Shown here in pieces: positions 36,180 to 48,235 of a stretch of 64,000 nucleotides of DNA (position 1 is the first letter of the stretch; each line of letters begins with the position of its first letter). The notes beneath the pieces were generated by a model, which made no database searches, was not told the origin of the DNA, and saw nothing but the letters and a program-made list of their open reading frames with translations. Location: NCBI RefSeq assembly GCF_963583255.1, contig NC_084807.1:21477572-21541571 (forward strand), written 5' to 3'. The position numbers were made by a program, and so were the translations under genes. This DNA is from Pyrus communis. Its lineage: Eukaryota > Streptophyta > Magnoliopsida > Rosales > Rosaceae.

Positions 36180-37077
36180 GTGATTAGCTAGGAATCGAAA
36201 TGAATTGCGAGTTTTTTTGCCGCTAAGTCTTTTGCCATTCGGAGGTTTGCTAATATTGCCAAGTCTTTTGCGAGTTTTTTCACCACCAAGTATTTTGCCT
36301 CTCATACTTTGCTTCGTTGTTTGATACTTTGAAGCCTATAATGATCGCATACTCAAGCATTGAACCGTTTGGGGTGCCAAGGACCACGCCTGCTCCCAAG
36401 CCTTTGTAGTTGAATAAGCCATCGACATGCAAATGCCAAAAGTCTCATTAAGGTGGAGCAGGTGCATATAAGACGTGCTCGGTTGCCTCCGGGGCATGGT
36501 TGAGCTGCTCTGTTGCGTCCCCTAAGCTAGGTGTGAATTCTGCTATAAAGTCTGCCAAGGCTTGGGCCTTTATCGTTGTGCGGGGTCGGAAAACTAAACA
36601 GTATTGGACAAGTTCCAACGCCCATTTCATCATTCGTTGAGAAGCATCTGAACCATATAAGATTGATCGTAGAGGATACTGAATTGTGACGATGACTGTG
36701 TAAGCTTGAAAATATGGTATGAGCTTTCGAGCTGTAACAACTAGCGCCAAAATTAATTTCTCAATCTTTGGATATCTAGTTTCTGCATTGAGAAGAGTTT
36801 TAGAAATGTAGAAAACCAACAATTGGGCCCCCAACTTTTCTTGTATGAAGGCAGAGCTCACTGCTACTTCTGAGACTGCCAAGTAGATGTATAAGTCATC
36901 CGCTGCTTCTAGCTTGGATAGTAAGGGAGGTGATGTGAAATACTTCTTTAGGTCTTCGAAAGCTCTTTTGCACTTATCATCCCATTTGTCTCGTTGTGCC
37001 CTCTTGATGGCCTTGAAAAAAAGTTTGCATCGATCAGTGGAGAAAAAGTGGTAGAGGACGGCTGCTCGTCTAGTCAA
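36180..37077 (-). pseudogene. Two RNase H domains of the second Tat-like element
   Basis: An open stretch of 209 codons (36,448-37,077) starts in the RT-RNase H connection (WDDKCKRAFEDLKKYFTSPP) and continues through VSEVAVSSAFIQEK, VFYISKTLLNAETRYPKIEK and ALVVTARKLIPYFQAY. After a stop the second domain reads WHLHVDGLFNYKGLGAGVVL and NNEAKYEAKYL down to about 36,180. Dual RNase H places it in the Tat lineage. Confidence 0.8.
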
Positions 37078-37145
37078 GCCTTAGATCTTCTTCAAGGTAG
37101 TTGGAGATTTCATCTTTAGAATTGCTTAGGATGTGCTTCGATTCT

Positions 37146-37830
37146 TTATTGGGTTTCTAGGTACCCAAAGAATCTTCCTGAAGATACTCCAAATGTGCAT
37201 TTGGCATGATTGAGCTTCATCTTGTATCTTCTAAGGATGTTGAAAGTTTCTGCCAAGTTATCGATATGGTCTGATCGCTGCTTGCCCTTCACTATGATGT
37301 CATCGACATAGATCTCCATGGTTACTCCAGTTTGCTTCTTGAACATCATGTTTACTAACCTTTGGTACGTGGCTCTCGTGTTCTTCAGGCTAAAAGGCAT
37401 GACCTTGTAGCAGTAGGTGCCTCGCTTAATCATAAACGCAGTTTCTTGTCAGACTCATACATGGCTATTTGGTTATAGCCGGAGTATGCGTCTAAGAAAC
37501 TGAGCAACTGGTTCCCAGAAGTTGAAGCTACTAATAGATCGATTCGGGGAAGAAGATAAGGATCCATTGGGCATGCTTTGTTGAAGTCGGTGTAGTCTAC
37601 GTAAACCCTCCATTTGCCACTCTTCCTTCTTTACTAGCACGACGTTGGCAAGCCATGCTGAATGTGCTACATCTTCTATGATCGCCACCCTCTAATAGCT
37701 TGTCAATTTTCACTTCGATGATCGTCACCCGCTCAAGTGCAAAATGTCTTATCTTTTGGATTACCGATTTAGTAAACGTGCAGCTTGTGGCAAGCTATCT
37801 CGAGGTCGATGTCGGGCATGTCAGAAGGTG
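37146..37830 (-). pseudogene. Reverse transcriptase of the second Tat-like element
   Basis: ANVVLVKK and, one frame over, WRVYVDYTDFNKACPMDPYL then FLDAYSGYNQIA form the fingers and motif A. After another break comes GTYCYKVMPFSLKNTRATYQ and the catalytic YVDDIIVKGKQRSDH. At least two frameshifts and stops separate these blocks. Confidence 0.82.
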
Positions 37831-38169
37831 ACCACACGAAGATGTCATGATTTTCCCTTAGAAAAACTGTAAATTCTTCATCTTCCTTCAGGCTCAGGCA
37901 TGAGCCTATTCTAGCAGTCTTCTCCGGCTATTGGGGATCAAGAATAATGTGTTCGACATCCTTTTACGGTTTTCATCCTGTCTCGTCTGTTGGCACGTTG
38001 GTTTGGACACTATCTTTTTGACCCGCTTGCTGTAATTACTATTTGGTAGCTTCATCGTCCATTTGGACCTCAGCAGCCTCTACGGAGGTAAAGGTTTTCT
38101 TTCTTGACTCTTTTAGTACTTGTACAATGCATCGTCGAGATGCGGCCTAATCAGACTTGATTTCTCCGA

Positions 38170-38560
38170 CTCCTCATCTCGGGATGCGAAATCAGATGTT
38201 TTAGTACTTGACGGAAGTGATGGCGTCCAACTTTATCAGCCAAGGTTGCCCTAGAATCCCATTGTGGAGAGATGGGTCGCTTACTATCGTGAACGTCTAC
38301 TTTGAGACAACCGACGGTGTTTTCACGTCAAGTGAGATATGGCCGATGGCAATCGAGGTATGTCCGTTGAATCCGGTGAGTACCTCCGCTAGGCGTATGA
38401 TTGTGTTTTCCAAGCCAATTTTTTGAATTACTGAGAGCTCAAGTAGGTTGACTGCACTTCCGTTATCAACCATCATTATGTTGGTTATGGCATGAGTCAA
38501 TTGGATAGATACTATTAACGCATCGTCGTGTGGGAAATCAATGCCTTCGGCATCCTTCTC
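38170..38560 (-). pseudogene. Protease region of the second Tat-like element
   Basis: ITNIMMVDNGSAVNLLELSV aligns with the protease active site, but the usual D-S/T-G triplet is DNG here. VLTGFNGHTSIAIGHISLDV follows, as expected for gypsy proteases. The preceding linker (about 38,510-38,560) reads ISFTEKDAEGIDFPHDDALI, the counterpart of FTDED...PDH. Confidence 0.7.
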
Positions 38561-38662
38561 AGTAAAGCTAATGATGGGTCTAGGTTGGGTATCGACTGCC
38601 TGGACCTGTAAGACTAGTAAAGCCTACTGGATCTTCCTCTTCTTTAAATTATTGGTGGCCCC

Positions 38663-40928
38663 CTATTGCTTAGATTCGGCAAAGATGTCGTTAATCTGAA
38701 TCGTCTTATTGGGTGATTCTTTGTCGCCATCTGTATTCCTTTTAAGTTGCGCAGTCGACTTGTCCAAGTATCTGTCAACTTTGCCTTCGTTCATGAGCTT
38801 TTCTAGGTAGTTCTTCCAAATGCAGCAGTCATTAGTTGTGTGACCGGGACCTCGGTGGAATGCGCAGTACTTGGTGTGGTCCAACTTGGAAGTATCTTCA
38901 TTTGATTGCTTCGGCAACTTAAACCATGGTTCGTTCTTGATATTGCGGAAGATTTGGTGAATTGGGATCGAGAACTTAAAGTAGTTCTTAGATGCTAAGC
39001 CTTCTTTAGTCATGGGTCAATCCCTACGCTTAACCTCCTGTTTGCTTTTGTTGTACTGCTTCATGTCCTCCTTATTTTGAGCCACTGCCAACTCTTTTCA
39101 AGGCTGCTCAGGCGCCTTGTTTGCTGGTCAAGCCTCGTCCTAAAGTGCATTCTTTTCTGCCAGAGCAAAAGAGTCTGCCAGAGTTAAATGTTCTTTCATA
39201 ATTAATTCTCCTAATAATGGATGGTTTGCTAGAAGTCCTTTTTGGAAAACTACACTCGCTATCAAGTCGTTTCATCCGACTATCTTTGTTTTTTCTACTT
39301 TGAACCTCTTCACGTAGTCGTGGAACGACTCATTTGGGTTCTTCTTCACGTTGAACAAGTGGTCGGATTTTTTCTTGATCGAGCGGTAAGACGAATATTC
39401 TTTGGTGAAAAGCAAAGAAAGATCATCGAAACTCTAGATGGACCATGGCGGCAAGGTGTGGAACTAATCTTGCGTCTCGCTTTGCAAAGTGGTGGCGAAT
39501 ATCTTGCACATAAGGGCATCGTTGTTCCAATAAAGGACCATCGTGCTTTGGTAGTGCTTCAAGTGTCTTTTCGGATCTTCATCTCCTTTGAAATATGTGA
39601 AATGTGGCATGCTGAACTTGCGTGGAGGCTCTACCTACTTGATCTCATCCGTGAAGGGTAACTTGCTCATGTTGGTCATGTCTCGTCATAACGCCTCATC
39701 GATGATCTTGTTGCGTTGGAAATCACCCAATCGCTCGGTCAAGAACCTTTTTACTTCTTCTTGAATTTGCCTTTGTTGGGGGTAGCAGAGCTCTCGGCCA
39801 TCCTTGGTCTTGACCTGCCGGTCTAGGCTGCTTTTCTATATGTTCAGCTCGTCTTTGCTGCGATTGCGGTGCATGTGGTATGTTCCTAGCAGGTGAGCGA
39901 TTTCCTCGTAAGATGCCAATTAAACTTGAGCCGAATTAAGTGACTACTTCTTTCCATCCTTTATATTGCTTATTCAGATGTGAGGTGGATGACGCTCATT
40001 ACGGGTCTAGCTGCGAATGAACACTTCACCTGGAAGACTGCTCATGTTGATTGTCAGAGTATGGTCATAACCTTGAGTGTATGCTCATCTGTGGGCCTAA
40101 TCGAGAGTGCACAGTTCTCCGCGAGCTAAGACGGGAGTATACGTTATCTCGGGGGCTTAGTCGGGACTGTACACTGCCGGAACACTTAGTTCGTGGTTGG
40201 TCGAGTGGCTGCTTACTGGGACATTGCTAGAAAGGTTCCTTGTCTGCTCTTGTCTTACTTCGGGACACCTTATTAGGGGCACGTTGCATCTTGGTGCCCT
40301 GCAAAAGTTGATTCACCAAGGTTGTCTGGTGTGGAAGGGTGCTTGTCAACTTTATGACTTGTCAAGACAAGTTTTGTTCTCCATTTGGGTTGGAAAAACT
40401 TGGACAAAATGTGTCTTCTTGAGTAGTGGAAGTGTGGTACACTCCGGACGCGAGATTTGAGTTGGGAAATGTCAAATCTATAGAGAAATATGATGAAAAT
40501 ACCCTTGGTTCAATCGTCGGCCCAAAAATTTAGAGCCAGAATGGTTGAATCGGTCTTAGACCGGTTTGGGCTGCTTGGGACACCACGGGAGTGGGTTGGG
40601 CCATAAGAATGGGTTACGACACACGTGGAAGCTGGGTCTGGGCTCGCGTCGGGTCGCGACTTGGGTTAATTCGCCTTGGGCTTGGGCCCGTGTAGGTTGG
40701 AATGGCACGGCTTGGGCTTGCGAGCCTTAGGCCGTTGTCTTGGCACCGTGGGTATGGGCTTTGCCGAGGGTGGCCATGGTGGCTGCTGCCATGGTGGCTA
40801 CTATGGTGGCACCACGTGGTGGTGGTGCTTCTCCACTTGTTGTTGCATTGAGCCTTGTGGATCGTTGTGGTCCTAATTCTTAAACGTTGGAATTTTTGTT
40901 CATCATGGTTTCCGAGTTTCTAGTCATT
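38663..40928 (-). pseudogene. gag of the second Tat-like element
   Basis: A likely start reads MTRNSETMMNKN at about 40,928, followed by an Ala/Pro-rich stretch and a Ser/Arg region with the repeated phrase VHSRLGPQ (40,040-40,200). The C-terminal part is open at 38,663-39,013 and carries KLDHTKYCAFHRGPGHTTND followed by CCIWKNYLEKL, a zinc-binding knuckle. Stops and frameshifts break the middle. The same gag family recurs at 63,285-64,000. Confidence 0.72.
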
Positions 40929-40929
40929 G

Positions 40930-41581
40930 TGCTTTTCTTTTACATTTTATCAAAGAATTTTTATAAATAAATAAAAATTCTTAACAATAAGAGCGTACAA
41001 AAAATCTAGAAATGAACAAGAAAACAAAAACCTTGAATGCAAGAGTCTTTTGTGAACGTTTGAATCAAGACTCTCAATGAAAGCACTAATTTGTGGATGC
41101 AAATTTCCACCTTCTTCTTCTTGGACCAAATACACCTGCAAAACAATTAACACTTAAGGTTAAGGCCAAGAGCCTCACGCGCCCACAATGAATTTTTGGG
41201 GGAGGGGGGCTTTGGCCGAAGAACCTCCAATGCCAAAGTTAGAATTTGAGAGAGAAAGTATTTAGAGAATTTTGGAGAATTTTAGAAGAGAATTGGACTT
41301 AGGTCTTTGGAGGAAATGAGGCTATATATAGGGGTGTGGCCGGCCCTATTTGGAGAAATAGGGATTGGGCACTTATGGTGGTGATTTGAGTGTAATTGCA
41401 ATCAATTTGGCAAAAAGAAATTTTATTTGAACCCATATAACCTCTTTCTATACCCAACTTAAATTTTAAATGTGAATTGTCTTTTTTACCCTATAACATA
41501 ATTACCATTAAGTACAAGGTAAAGTTAACAATAAACTAAAATTTATTAATAAACCCACACCCAATAATCAAACACTCCACA
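40930..41581 (-). repeat. 5' LTR/leader of the second Tat-like element
   Basis: On the minus strand it begins TGTGGAGTGTTTGATTATTG at 41,581, has a TATA box CCTATATATAGCC near 41,325-41,337, and runs as a leader (CTCCAAAGACCTAAGTCC...) to the gag ATG. The inner LTR end and primer-binding site could not be fixed. Confidence 0.65.
41325..41337 (-). promoter_or_regulatory. TATA box of the second element's LTR
   Basis: CTATATATAG is a near-perfect plant TATA box, about 400 bp upstream of the predicted gag start on the minus strand. Confidence 0.55.
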
Positions 41582-41584
41582 ATG

Positions 41585-42224
41585 TTTATCCTACATTCAC
41601 CCCCCATCAAACTGGTTGCGTGGCAAATGCAACCCCTAAACGCTTGGAAGATGTTGGCATATATTGTCTGGTAAACTACCACTTAAGTTGTTTAGGGTTA
41701 GAGCCAAAACTGTTAAAACATGACATGTTCAAGATAGCAGAAAGATGACCTGTTAAAAGAGCATTAGCCTGCACAAACAACCACTCCACCTGATCTTTAT
41801 TGCCAATCAAGTTTGGAATTCTTGAAAAATCAACACATACGTATATGTATTGGAATGGTTCCATTAAAGATTCAAGTCGTTGAACTAAAGCTAATCAACT
41901 TCAACATGTGTAGATGAGACAATTCCAGTGGCAAGGTACCACCAAAATTTTTGTTTTTGAATTCCAACTCAACAAGAAATGACAGGTTGCCTAGGTGGGG
42001 ATTTGAGAGCAAGAAGAGCAAACTGGTTTGTGCTGAAGTTGGCTTGTGCTGCTACTGAACCTATTCTTAAGATAGGTACTTATATACAGAAGTATTGGAC
42101 TAGTAGCAACAACATCGTCAACGAGGGGAAACAAGTTGTCACCAATGTTCTGCGCTGTGAACCAAGAAATCAAAAGAAATAGGAACTCAAAGGTAGATCT
42201 TTGGCGGCAATGACACATTGTCAA
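41585..42224 (-). pseudogene. LRR receptor-like kinase (LRR-XII type) N-terminal pseudogene
   Basis: The minus strand begins near 42,224 with a hydrophobic stretch (EFLFLLISWFTAQ), then AAQANFSTNQFALLALKS, the cap region of LRR receptor kinases. Without a gap it runs into HLGNLSFLVELEFK, then NFGGTLPLELSHLHMLKLIS, LNGTIPIHI and, with stops and frameshifts, IPNLIGNK, LTGHLSAILNMSCFNSFGSN and HLPRNQFDGG. The pattern LxxLxxNxxxGxxP is clear. Relative to intact family members the stretch between LALKS and HLGNLSFL is missing, an internal deletion. The gene is cut off at 41,582 by the LTR. Such receptors usually act in pathogen perception at the plasma membrane; this one cannot be functional. Confidence 0.72.
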
Positions 42225-42235
42225 CCCGATAAGTT

Positions 42236-42540
42236 TAAAAGTGTATTGAATTTTACGTGGCTTTTAACGCTTTGAATGAGTGTAAAATAAATTTACATAT
42301 TGAATTTGGTTGTGAGGGTGATTTAGGTAGTAAATTTGGGTTTAAAGAGATATCAATAGTTTAATTAAAAATAATATGGGTGTAGAAAGTAACTTTGGTG
42401 TATAAGGAGGTTATATGGGTTCAAATAAAATTTCCCTTTGGCAAATCAATCAATTAATTTGGTAATAAATCAATTAATTTGCCAATTAATCTCAATTTGA
42501 AAAGAATAATTGGGAGTTACCTTGTAGGGAGGATTTGATG
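42236..42540 (+). repeat. Related LTR fragment in inverted orientation
   Basis: AGGTTATATGGGTTCAAATA and AAATTTCCCTTTGGCAAATC at 42,407-42,445 match the reverse complement of 41,403-41,455 inside the LTR to the left. The two LTR pieces therefore face each other across the receptor-kinase relic. Confidence 0.55.
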
Positions 42541-42559
42541 AGGATTGATGAGAGAGTTT

Positions 42560-42725
42560 TGAATAAATACCATTTTGATCACCTTTGACCTTAATTGAGT
42601 TGTTATTGTCTGTTGCATGTGCGTGGGAATCCTTATGTGCCTCGAGTGTAATTTTGCATTTTTCGCCTAAAAGTCCACATATCGCCTCTATAATTTTTTT
42701 GATTATTTTTTGCTCCACATTTAAT
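42560..42725. repeat. Diverged repeat shared with 61,950-62,110
   Basis: Words such as GCGTGGGAATCC / GCGTGTAGGAATCC, ATGTGCCTCGAGTGTAATTT / TATGCCTCAAGGGTATTTTT and GATTATTTTTTGCTCCACA / GATTATTTTTGGCTCCACA align in order. It is probably LTR-derived. Confidence 0.55.
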
Positions 42726-43528
42726 AACCCAAAGGACTGAGAGAAGCTCGCCGCTTAGCATAATCGCCAGCATCAAGCCCCCAACTACACTCTTTTAATT
42801 AGAAATTTAGATTAAGTGTAGGCTTAACTTGTATGATAACCATTTCATTGTTGATATTTGGTTTCTATTTTTTGTGCTCGAGAATTTGAGGAACGTATGT
42901 ATTAATTAGAAAAGATGGATAAAGAATGATGATGAAAGAGAGGGTGATGTGTTGTATCGATCGTTATAAGCCTAGCAACTACTGGTAGTGGTGCAGTTAC
43001 ATATAGTCGTAGACATGAAGAATCTAACAGAATACGATCTCACATCTCGTAACATGGTGTAATAGGGTTTTTGCAGAGCCATCCAATCAATAAGCTCAGA
43101 TATAGAAGCTTTTCCTATCCACCCCTCTCTAAATCTCATTTAAGTACTAAGTATTTTTACTCGTGTGTGTGTGTGTGTATTTATATCATATCAGATCTTG
43201 TGTCTATGCTGCATACGAAATCGGGAAAATATTAATAAATAAAAAAATCAACATTTTTAATGATACAAATTCATAATCGGATAACATAATCATGTGTTAA
43301 TGTTGTCAGACAATATCACGACAATAACATTTTTTTTTATTTTATATGAATAAGTTGTTTCTCAATTACCTTGGAGCTAGCTGATAGAATCAATTTTAAA
43401 GGTTAAAAAAAAATTATTAATTAATTAATCACTATTAGCATATATTTTGGGTTTTGACCAGTCCAAAAAGTATTGGTTTCTTTTTTCTGGTTTATGAACA
43501 TGATATATATACACACACCTATAGAAAA
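42726..43528. other. AT-rich intergenic sequence
   Basis: No gene was recognised. A short GT microsatellite is at about 43,163-43,180. Confidence 0.5.
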
Positions 43529-43537
43529 AATTAGTAT

Positions 43538-44350
43538 TTAGTCCCTACCTTTGAATCTGCATTGACTAAGACCTTTAGTGTTTAGATTTTGATTAAAGTC
43601 ACTAACATTAATGTATTAGTGAATTACATGTCAGTTACATAATTTTTGAAAATAAAAATTAGTAATTGATTTAGGATTTTAATATTCACACCCTTATTAA
43701 ATTCGTAATTAATTTTCAATTTAAAACATTTCCAAAATATGAAAGATAAAATTAGAATAAGTTTGTATCCATTAATTCATATGTACCCATTCATATAATT
43801 TTTCAATTTTTTTCTAATTTTAAATGTACCCATTCTTAAATATACCAATTCGTTATATGTAAAATGTACCCTTTTTCAATATAAAATGTACCCATTTTTT
43901 TATATAAAATTCATTCAATCTTTTTTCTAATCCATTTTTTAAACTTAAATGGGTACATTCTATTTCGTTAATTTGATAATGTATTCATGTCATGTTTAAT
44001 AGAAGATAATTAATAATGTTACTAAGCCTAATATCTCTTTTTTTTTTCTTTTTTTTTTTTTTTTGAAAATTGTTTCTATGTTTTGATACAACAATTTTTT
44101 GGTTAGTTTTAATGAACGTACCATGTATATACACACACATATACAATATATTGGAGAGTATAACTTATCTTTAATATTTTTAATCCCATAAATTATGGGT
44201 TTTATTTAAAATCTCATTAATATAAATAACTACAAATTTCATTTTTAATTTAAAATTATAATAATCTATATAGAATACATTATTACATTAATGTTGGGGA
44301 TTTCGATCAAAAATTAAAAACTACAAAGGTTTCAATCAAAGAACATTGGT
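43538..44350. mobile_element. Non-autonomous TIR element with 9-bp target duplication (about 813 bp)
   Basis: AATTAGTAT occurs at 43,529-43,537 and 44,351-44,359, flanking the element. Near the left end GACTAAGACCTTTAGTGTTT...CTAACATTAATG is the inverted counterpart of ATTAATGTTGGGGATTTCG...AAAGGTTTCAATC at the right. The interior has repeated AAATGTACCCATT words and one inverted AAATGGGTACATT. The 9-bp duplication suggests a Mutator-like origin. Confidence 0.6.
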
Positions 44351-44536
44351 AATTAGTATAGCAACCGTATCCAAAAGTCCCCCATATATGTATATGCATG
44401 AAATTATACTAATTAACCGATGCAATTAATTGGAATTTTGGTCACCAATTCCATAAAAAGATAAAACATTGACCCCAAAGAAATAAAAAAGCCTCTGGAA
44501 AAAATAAATAAATAATCCAAAGATAATGATTAATCA

Positions 44537-44787
44537 ACCGCAAGTTGGTTGCTCAGTGGTAAATGGCGGACTGCGAGGCTTCTTTCAATTATTACAAAAA
44601 ATGTGTGGAGGTATCGGGTTTGAAACCCATTGTTGGTGTGGAAGTCAGACTTTATGACCAATGAGAGGTTGAAATAGCTCTGTGAGTCTTCACAATCCCT
44701 GAAAAAAGTGAATAACCATGGTTTGCCACTCATTGCCCCTCATTTAAAAAAAATAAAAAAATAAAAAAAAACAGGGAGAGAGAAAAT
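44537..44787 (+). mobile_element. tRNA-derived SINE with 18-bp target duplication
   Basis: Box-A-like GTTGGTTGCTCAGTGGTAAA (44,544 on) and box-B-like GGGTTTGAAACCC (about 44,618-44,630) stand at tRNA-like spacing. The 3' end is an A-rich tail (44,746-44,771). AAAGATAATGATTAATCA (44,519-44,536) and AAAGATAATGATCAATCA (44,788-44,805) are the target duplication with one mismatch, indicating a fairly recent insertion. Confidence 0.88.
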
Positions 44788-44805
44788 AAAGATAATGATC
44801 AATCA

Positions 44806-45847
44806 GAAGTTGGGAAAGAATCTTATTCCTGAGTTCCAGCGTACAACATATACACACATGCAACCCGGAAGGTAACCATGTAGGTGCCCACTAACCAATT
44901 CATGATGATGTACAAGCTAAAAATATATATACAAGTTAAAAATATATATACAAGTTAAAAATTTACTATTTTATTTCACATTTAAGCAACGGGCCCTGTG
45001 CCTCTGGGCTGGCCAATCCCAGGAGAATGTCGGTTGTGTAAAATTTAGGAGGGATGGCATGGCACGGCAATGGCATGCGGTGAAATTTAAAATTAAAAAA
45101 AATATATAGGAATCCAATTTCCAAAAATCCCAAGTAATTGATTTTGGTTTTGCGTTTCCCAGTAGAAAGCTCATCACGGTGGTCCACTCGAAATGTCCTT
45201 TTTCCTCTTGACCTGCTCTGACCTTATGCTGTATGTTAGATGCTACCCAATTATATATATATATATATATATATATATGGGGATCCCCTTCTTTTGTAAA
45301 AAATAGAGATTAGTTATGGAGTTTAGGGTTTAGGGTTTACTTCATGTCGTACTTTAACGATTTGATTATTTTGTAAGTATTGATTTATAAATTATTTTTC
45401 AAAAAATTCAATCCAATGCAAAGTCATTTGTACAATTAATTATCACAATATCAATTTTTTAAATTGGATGCCTCATTATCTGGTTAATGTTTTGTAAAGA
45501 TGATTTATGAGATACAATTTAAAAAATAGATGATTCAAATTGTTAAAGTTCAATGTAGTGTAGGCCTCACAATAATTCCATTTTTAAAAGTAAATAAAAA
45601 CCCATCCCCCTTAAGGCTATATATTTTCACGAGAGAGAGGGGAGGAGGAGAGATAAGTGGTCCAGTCACCTGTGCTTGCAGTATGTATGAGATTCCCAGA
45701 TTCCCAGCTAATAGCATTATGATAATCCTCCCTGCTGCAGAAAACACTTTTGCTTTTCCTGTATCCTACATGCATACATTTCTTTCTTCAAGCCCCGGTC
45801 AGTCGTACATTTGTTTGTGTCTTGTGTTACTCTTTGGGTTTACAACT

Positions 45848-45884
<37 letters not shown>

Positions 45885-48230
45885 GAGTAGCTGGATACAT
45901 ACAAGGCAGATGAGCCTAAACTTATATTCTCTTTTCTTCTCCTCTATACGTTCGTTCATTGTATAGCGCAGATGGGAAAATGAGCTCACTGATCCACTAG
46001 TTAACTGTGCGCATGCAGGACAAGGAATATTATTATTCTGATCATACTGTCTAGGAATTAGGAAAATCTTATGTATATAATCGGAAAATCTGGAGTACTC
46101 CACATTAATTATTGAAGAAGCAGCCACTTAAGAGTCTTTAGATCCAATTTAATAACTATTAACGAAAATTTATCACATATGATATTTCATTTATTGATAA
46201 AATGGCATTACAAAAATATATCATGAAGAACTGGATTCCAAAAGGGTCCTTGCAAACTATAACTGAAATTATTACAATAAAGCATCACTAATCACAAAGC
46301 AATGAGTAAACTTCAAGCACTCGTCCGAACTCATTAAGAACCGCATGATTGCACATATCAATAAAATTGTTAAACTTCATGTTACAAGGAGATCATGTGG
46401 GAACAAAATCTCCAACCATAAATTAGGATAGGGAGTACAATATATACGGGTCGATCACATCACCTAATAATCACCATGATCTTAGAACACCAAATGAAGC
46501 AGATCCAATTAAACAGCTCCACTATTCACATAGAGATCCAAAAGAGGTAGCTAGCACACCAAAACAAAAAATCAAGTTCATGCACTCTTCTATAGAAGCA
46601 ATCAAACTAGTAAACTCTTGTACAGAGAAAAATCAAACCAAACTCCAAGACAATTCTGGAAAATTATTAAACATAAACAAAATAAAAAGATAAAATTATG
46701 TCGCCACTCCATATCTTTTGGACATTAGAAAGTCATATCACTGAACTAAGTGTCGTACTGACTAAACTCGATCCTGACACAATTGAACAACTTTTATGGC
46801 TTCCCGCTTCAACCTTATATCAAAGGTGTTAACTGAATCCAAAACCTTGTGTTAACTGTATGCGTGGGCCAAAAGACGATTACTATCATAGTGACTCCAG
46901 CGTTTCACGAAGACAATTCAACACCAAATAAAGTAAACATAAAGTGAAGGGGAAGAGAGAAATAATGATTTTCAAGAAGACTATCGAGGATCCCAAAGCC
47001 AAACACAGGAACCAACGGCAAAAAATATTTCCTTTGTTTTTTCGCTAAACGGCTAGGGTAAAAAACAAAAACAATCACATATCTATTTAGTTATATTATT
47101 TTTAGTTTTTTGGTTTCTTCAAAGTTTTTTCAATTTTTTGTTTTTTTTTTTTTTGTTTTTGGCATTTTTTTCCTTAATCTTTACTCATTTGATTTGTCAT
47201 CTTAAAGAATCAAAGAAATAAAATCTCTAATTGTCTTGAAACTCTATGTTTTTTCTTTGTCGAAAAAGAGAATTGATAATGGATAATGTTATGCAATCAA
47301 ATCGCCAAGACCACAACTAAAAATTTAGGAAACCCTAAATTTGTGTTAGATTTATGAACCAACGGTCTAAATTAAAATGTAATTTTGTCCGAATGGTTAG
47401 ACAAACCATATGAGATATTCAACAGAAGCTAGCTAGATTGGAATAATGGGATTTATCTACAGGATTAAATATATATTTAAAAAAAAAAAAAAAAAGATGT
47501 TTCTTATTGTTTAAAGAATGTTTAAGCTTAGAAATTAGAAAATAATCATATAACTTCATGAATCTCTTGTGATAACAAAACGTAAACGAATTAAAAGACA
47601 AAACACAGAGAAAAGAAATTATTCTAGCTCCTTTTGGGGTTATTAACCAGAGATCATGAGAAATATCCATGAGACAAGCGTGGAACAAGATGGATGGATT
47701 TTGGTGTCATGTGTCACGACTCATGAGAGAAACGATGTTGTGTCAGGCTTCGACCTTCTTTTTAACCAGATCCAGCTTCTAATTTTACCGTAATTTGGGC
47801 CAAAGCTATTGCCACGGTTTGTTTTTTTCCAGTGCCCCTCGTTATATGTGTTATGGTGAAATGATTAAAGTCTCATGGAAAATAATACAAGTGACAACCA
47901 GTAAAATGACAGAAGCGCATAATTAATCTCTCTGCAAAAGTAGAAGCATCTCATCTCATCACATCCATGGAGAATAAAAACCCTAAAACATCCACATGAC
48001 GAAGAAGAGAGAAAAAGATAAAGTACCTTTACAGATCAGTAACATCAGCCTCCATACTTTGTAAATTACAATGCTGCCCCTGTGGAATATGATTATAATT
48101 ACCCAACATGACCATAATACCCTAGCTAGCTAGTTCTAGCTAAAATCTTTGGAAATGGGAAAAAACAAAAGCTTTGAAACTATCTGCAAAATTGAAGAGG
48201 ATGAAGCAATAGAACAAGATGAAGAGACAC
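44806..48230. other. AT-rich intergenic region, no gene recognised
   Basis: It contains an AT microsatellite at 45,251-45,278 and a GA microsatellite at 45,851-45,888. The T-rich strand at 47,100-47,165 is low complexity. None of the short ORFs has convincing codon structure. The 3' part of the miR160 primary transcript would extend into the upper end. Confidence 0.5.
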
Positions 48231-48235
48231 AGGCA

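Larger units (their letters stand above)
32240..41581 (-). mobile_element. Second Tat-like Ty3/gypsy retrotransposon, heavily degraded
   Basis: On the minus strand the order is 5' LTR (to 41,581), gag, protease, reverse transcriptase, two RNase H domains and integrase, followed by a non-coding zone and an antisense ORF at the 3' side. Gag has KYCAFHRGPGHTTNDC, reverse transcriptase has YVDDIIVK and integrase has VTDNDLQF. The family differs clearly from the first element. A 3' LTR was not found, so the low-coordinate border is only a guess from where the antisense ORF begins. Confidence 0.75.

Noticed and set aside
44540..44630. Possible tRNA gene
   Set aside because: Box A and box B are present, but no cloverleaf with acceptor stem forms, and the target duplication and A tail show a SINE.
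45840..46127. ORF with a Ser-Leu repeat end
   Set aside because: The repeat is the translation of the GA microsatellite; no conserved sequence.
46180..46460. Possible 3' exon on the minus strand
   Set aside because: A short peptide-like stretch was seen, but there was no splice site, no continuation and no family match.
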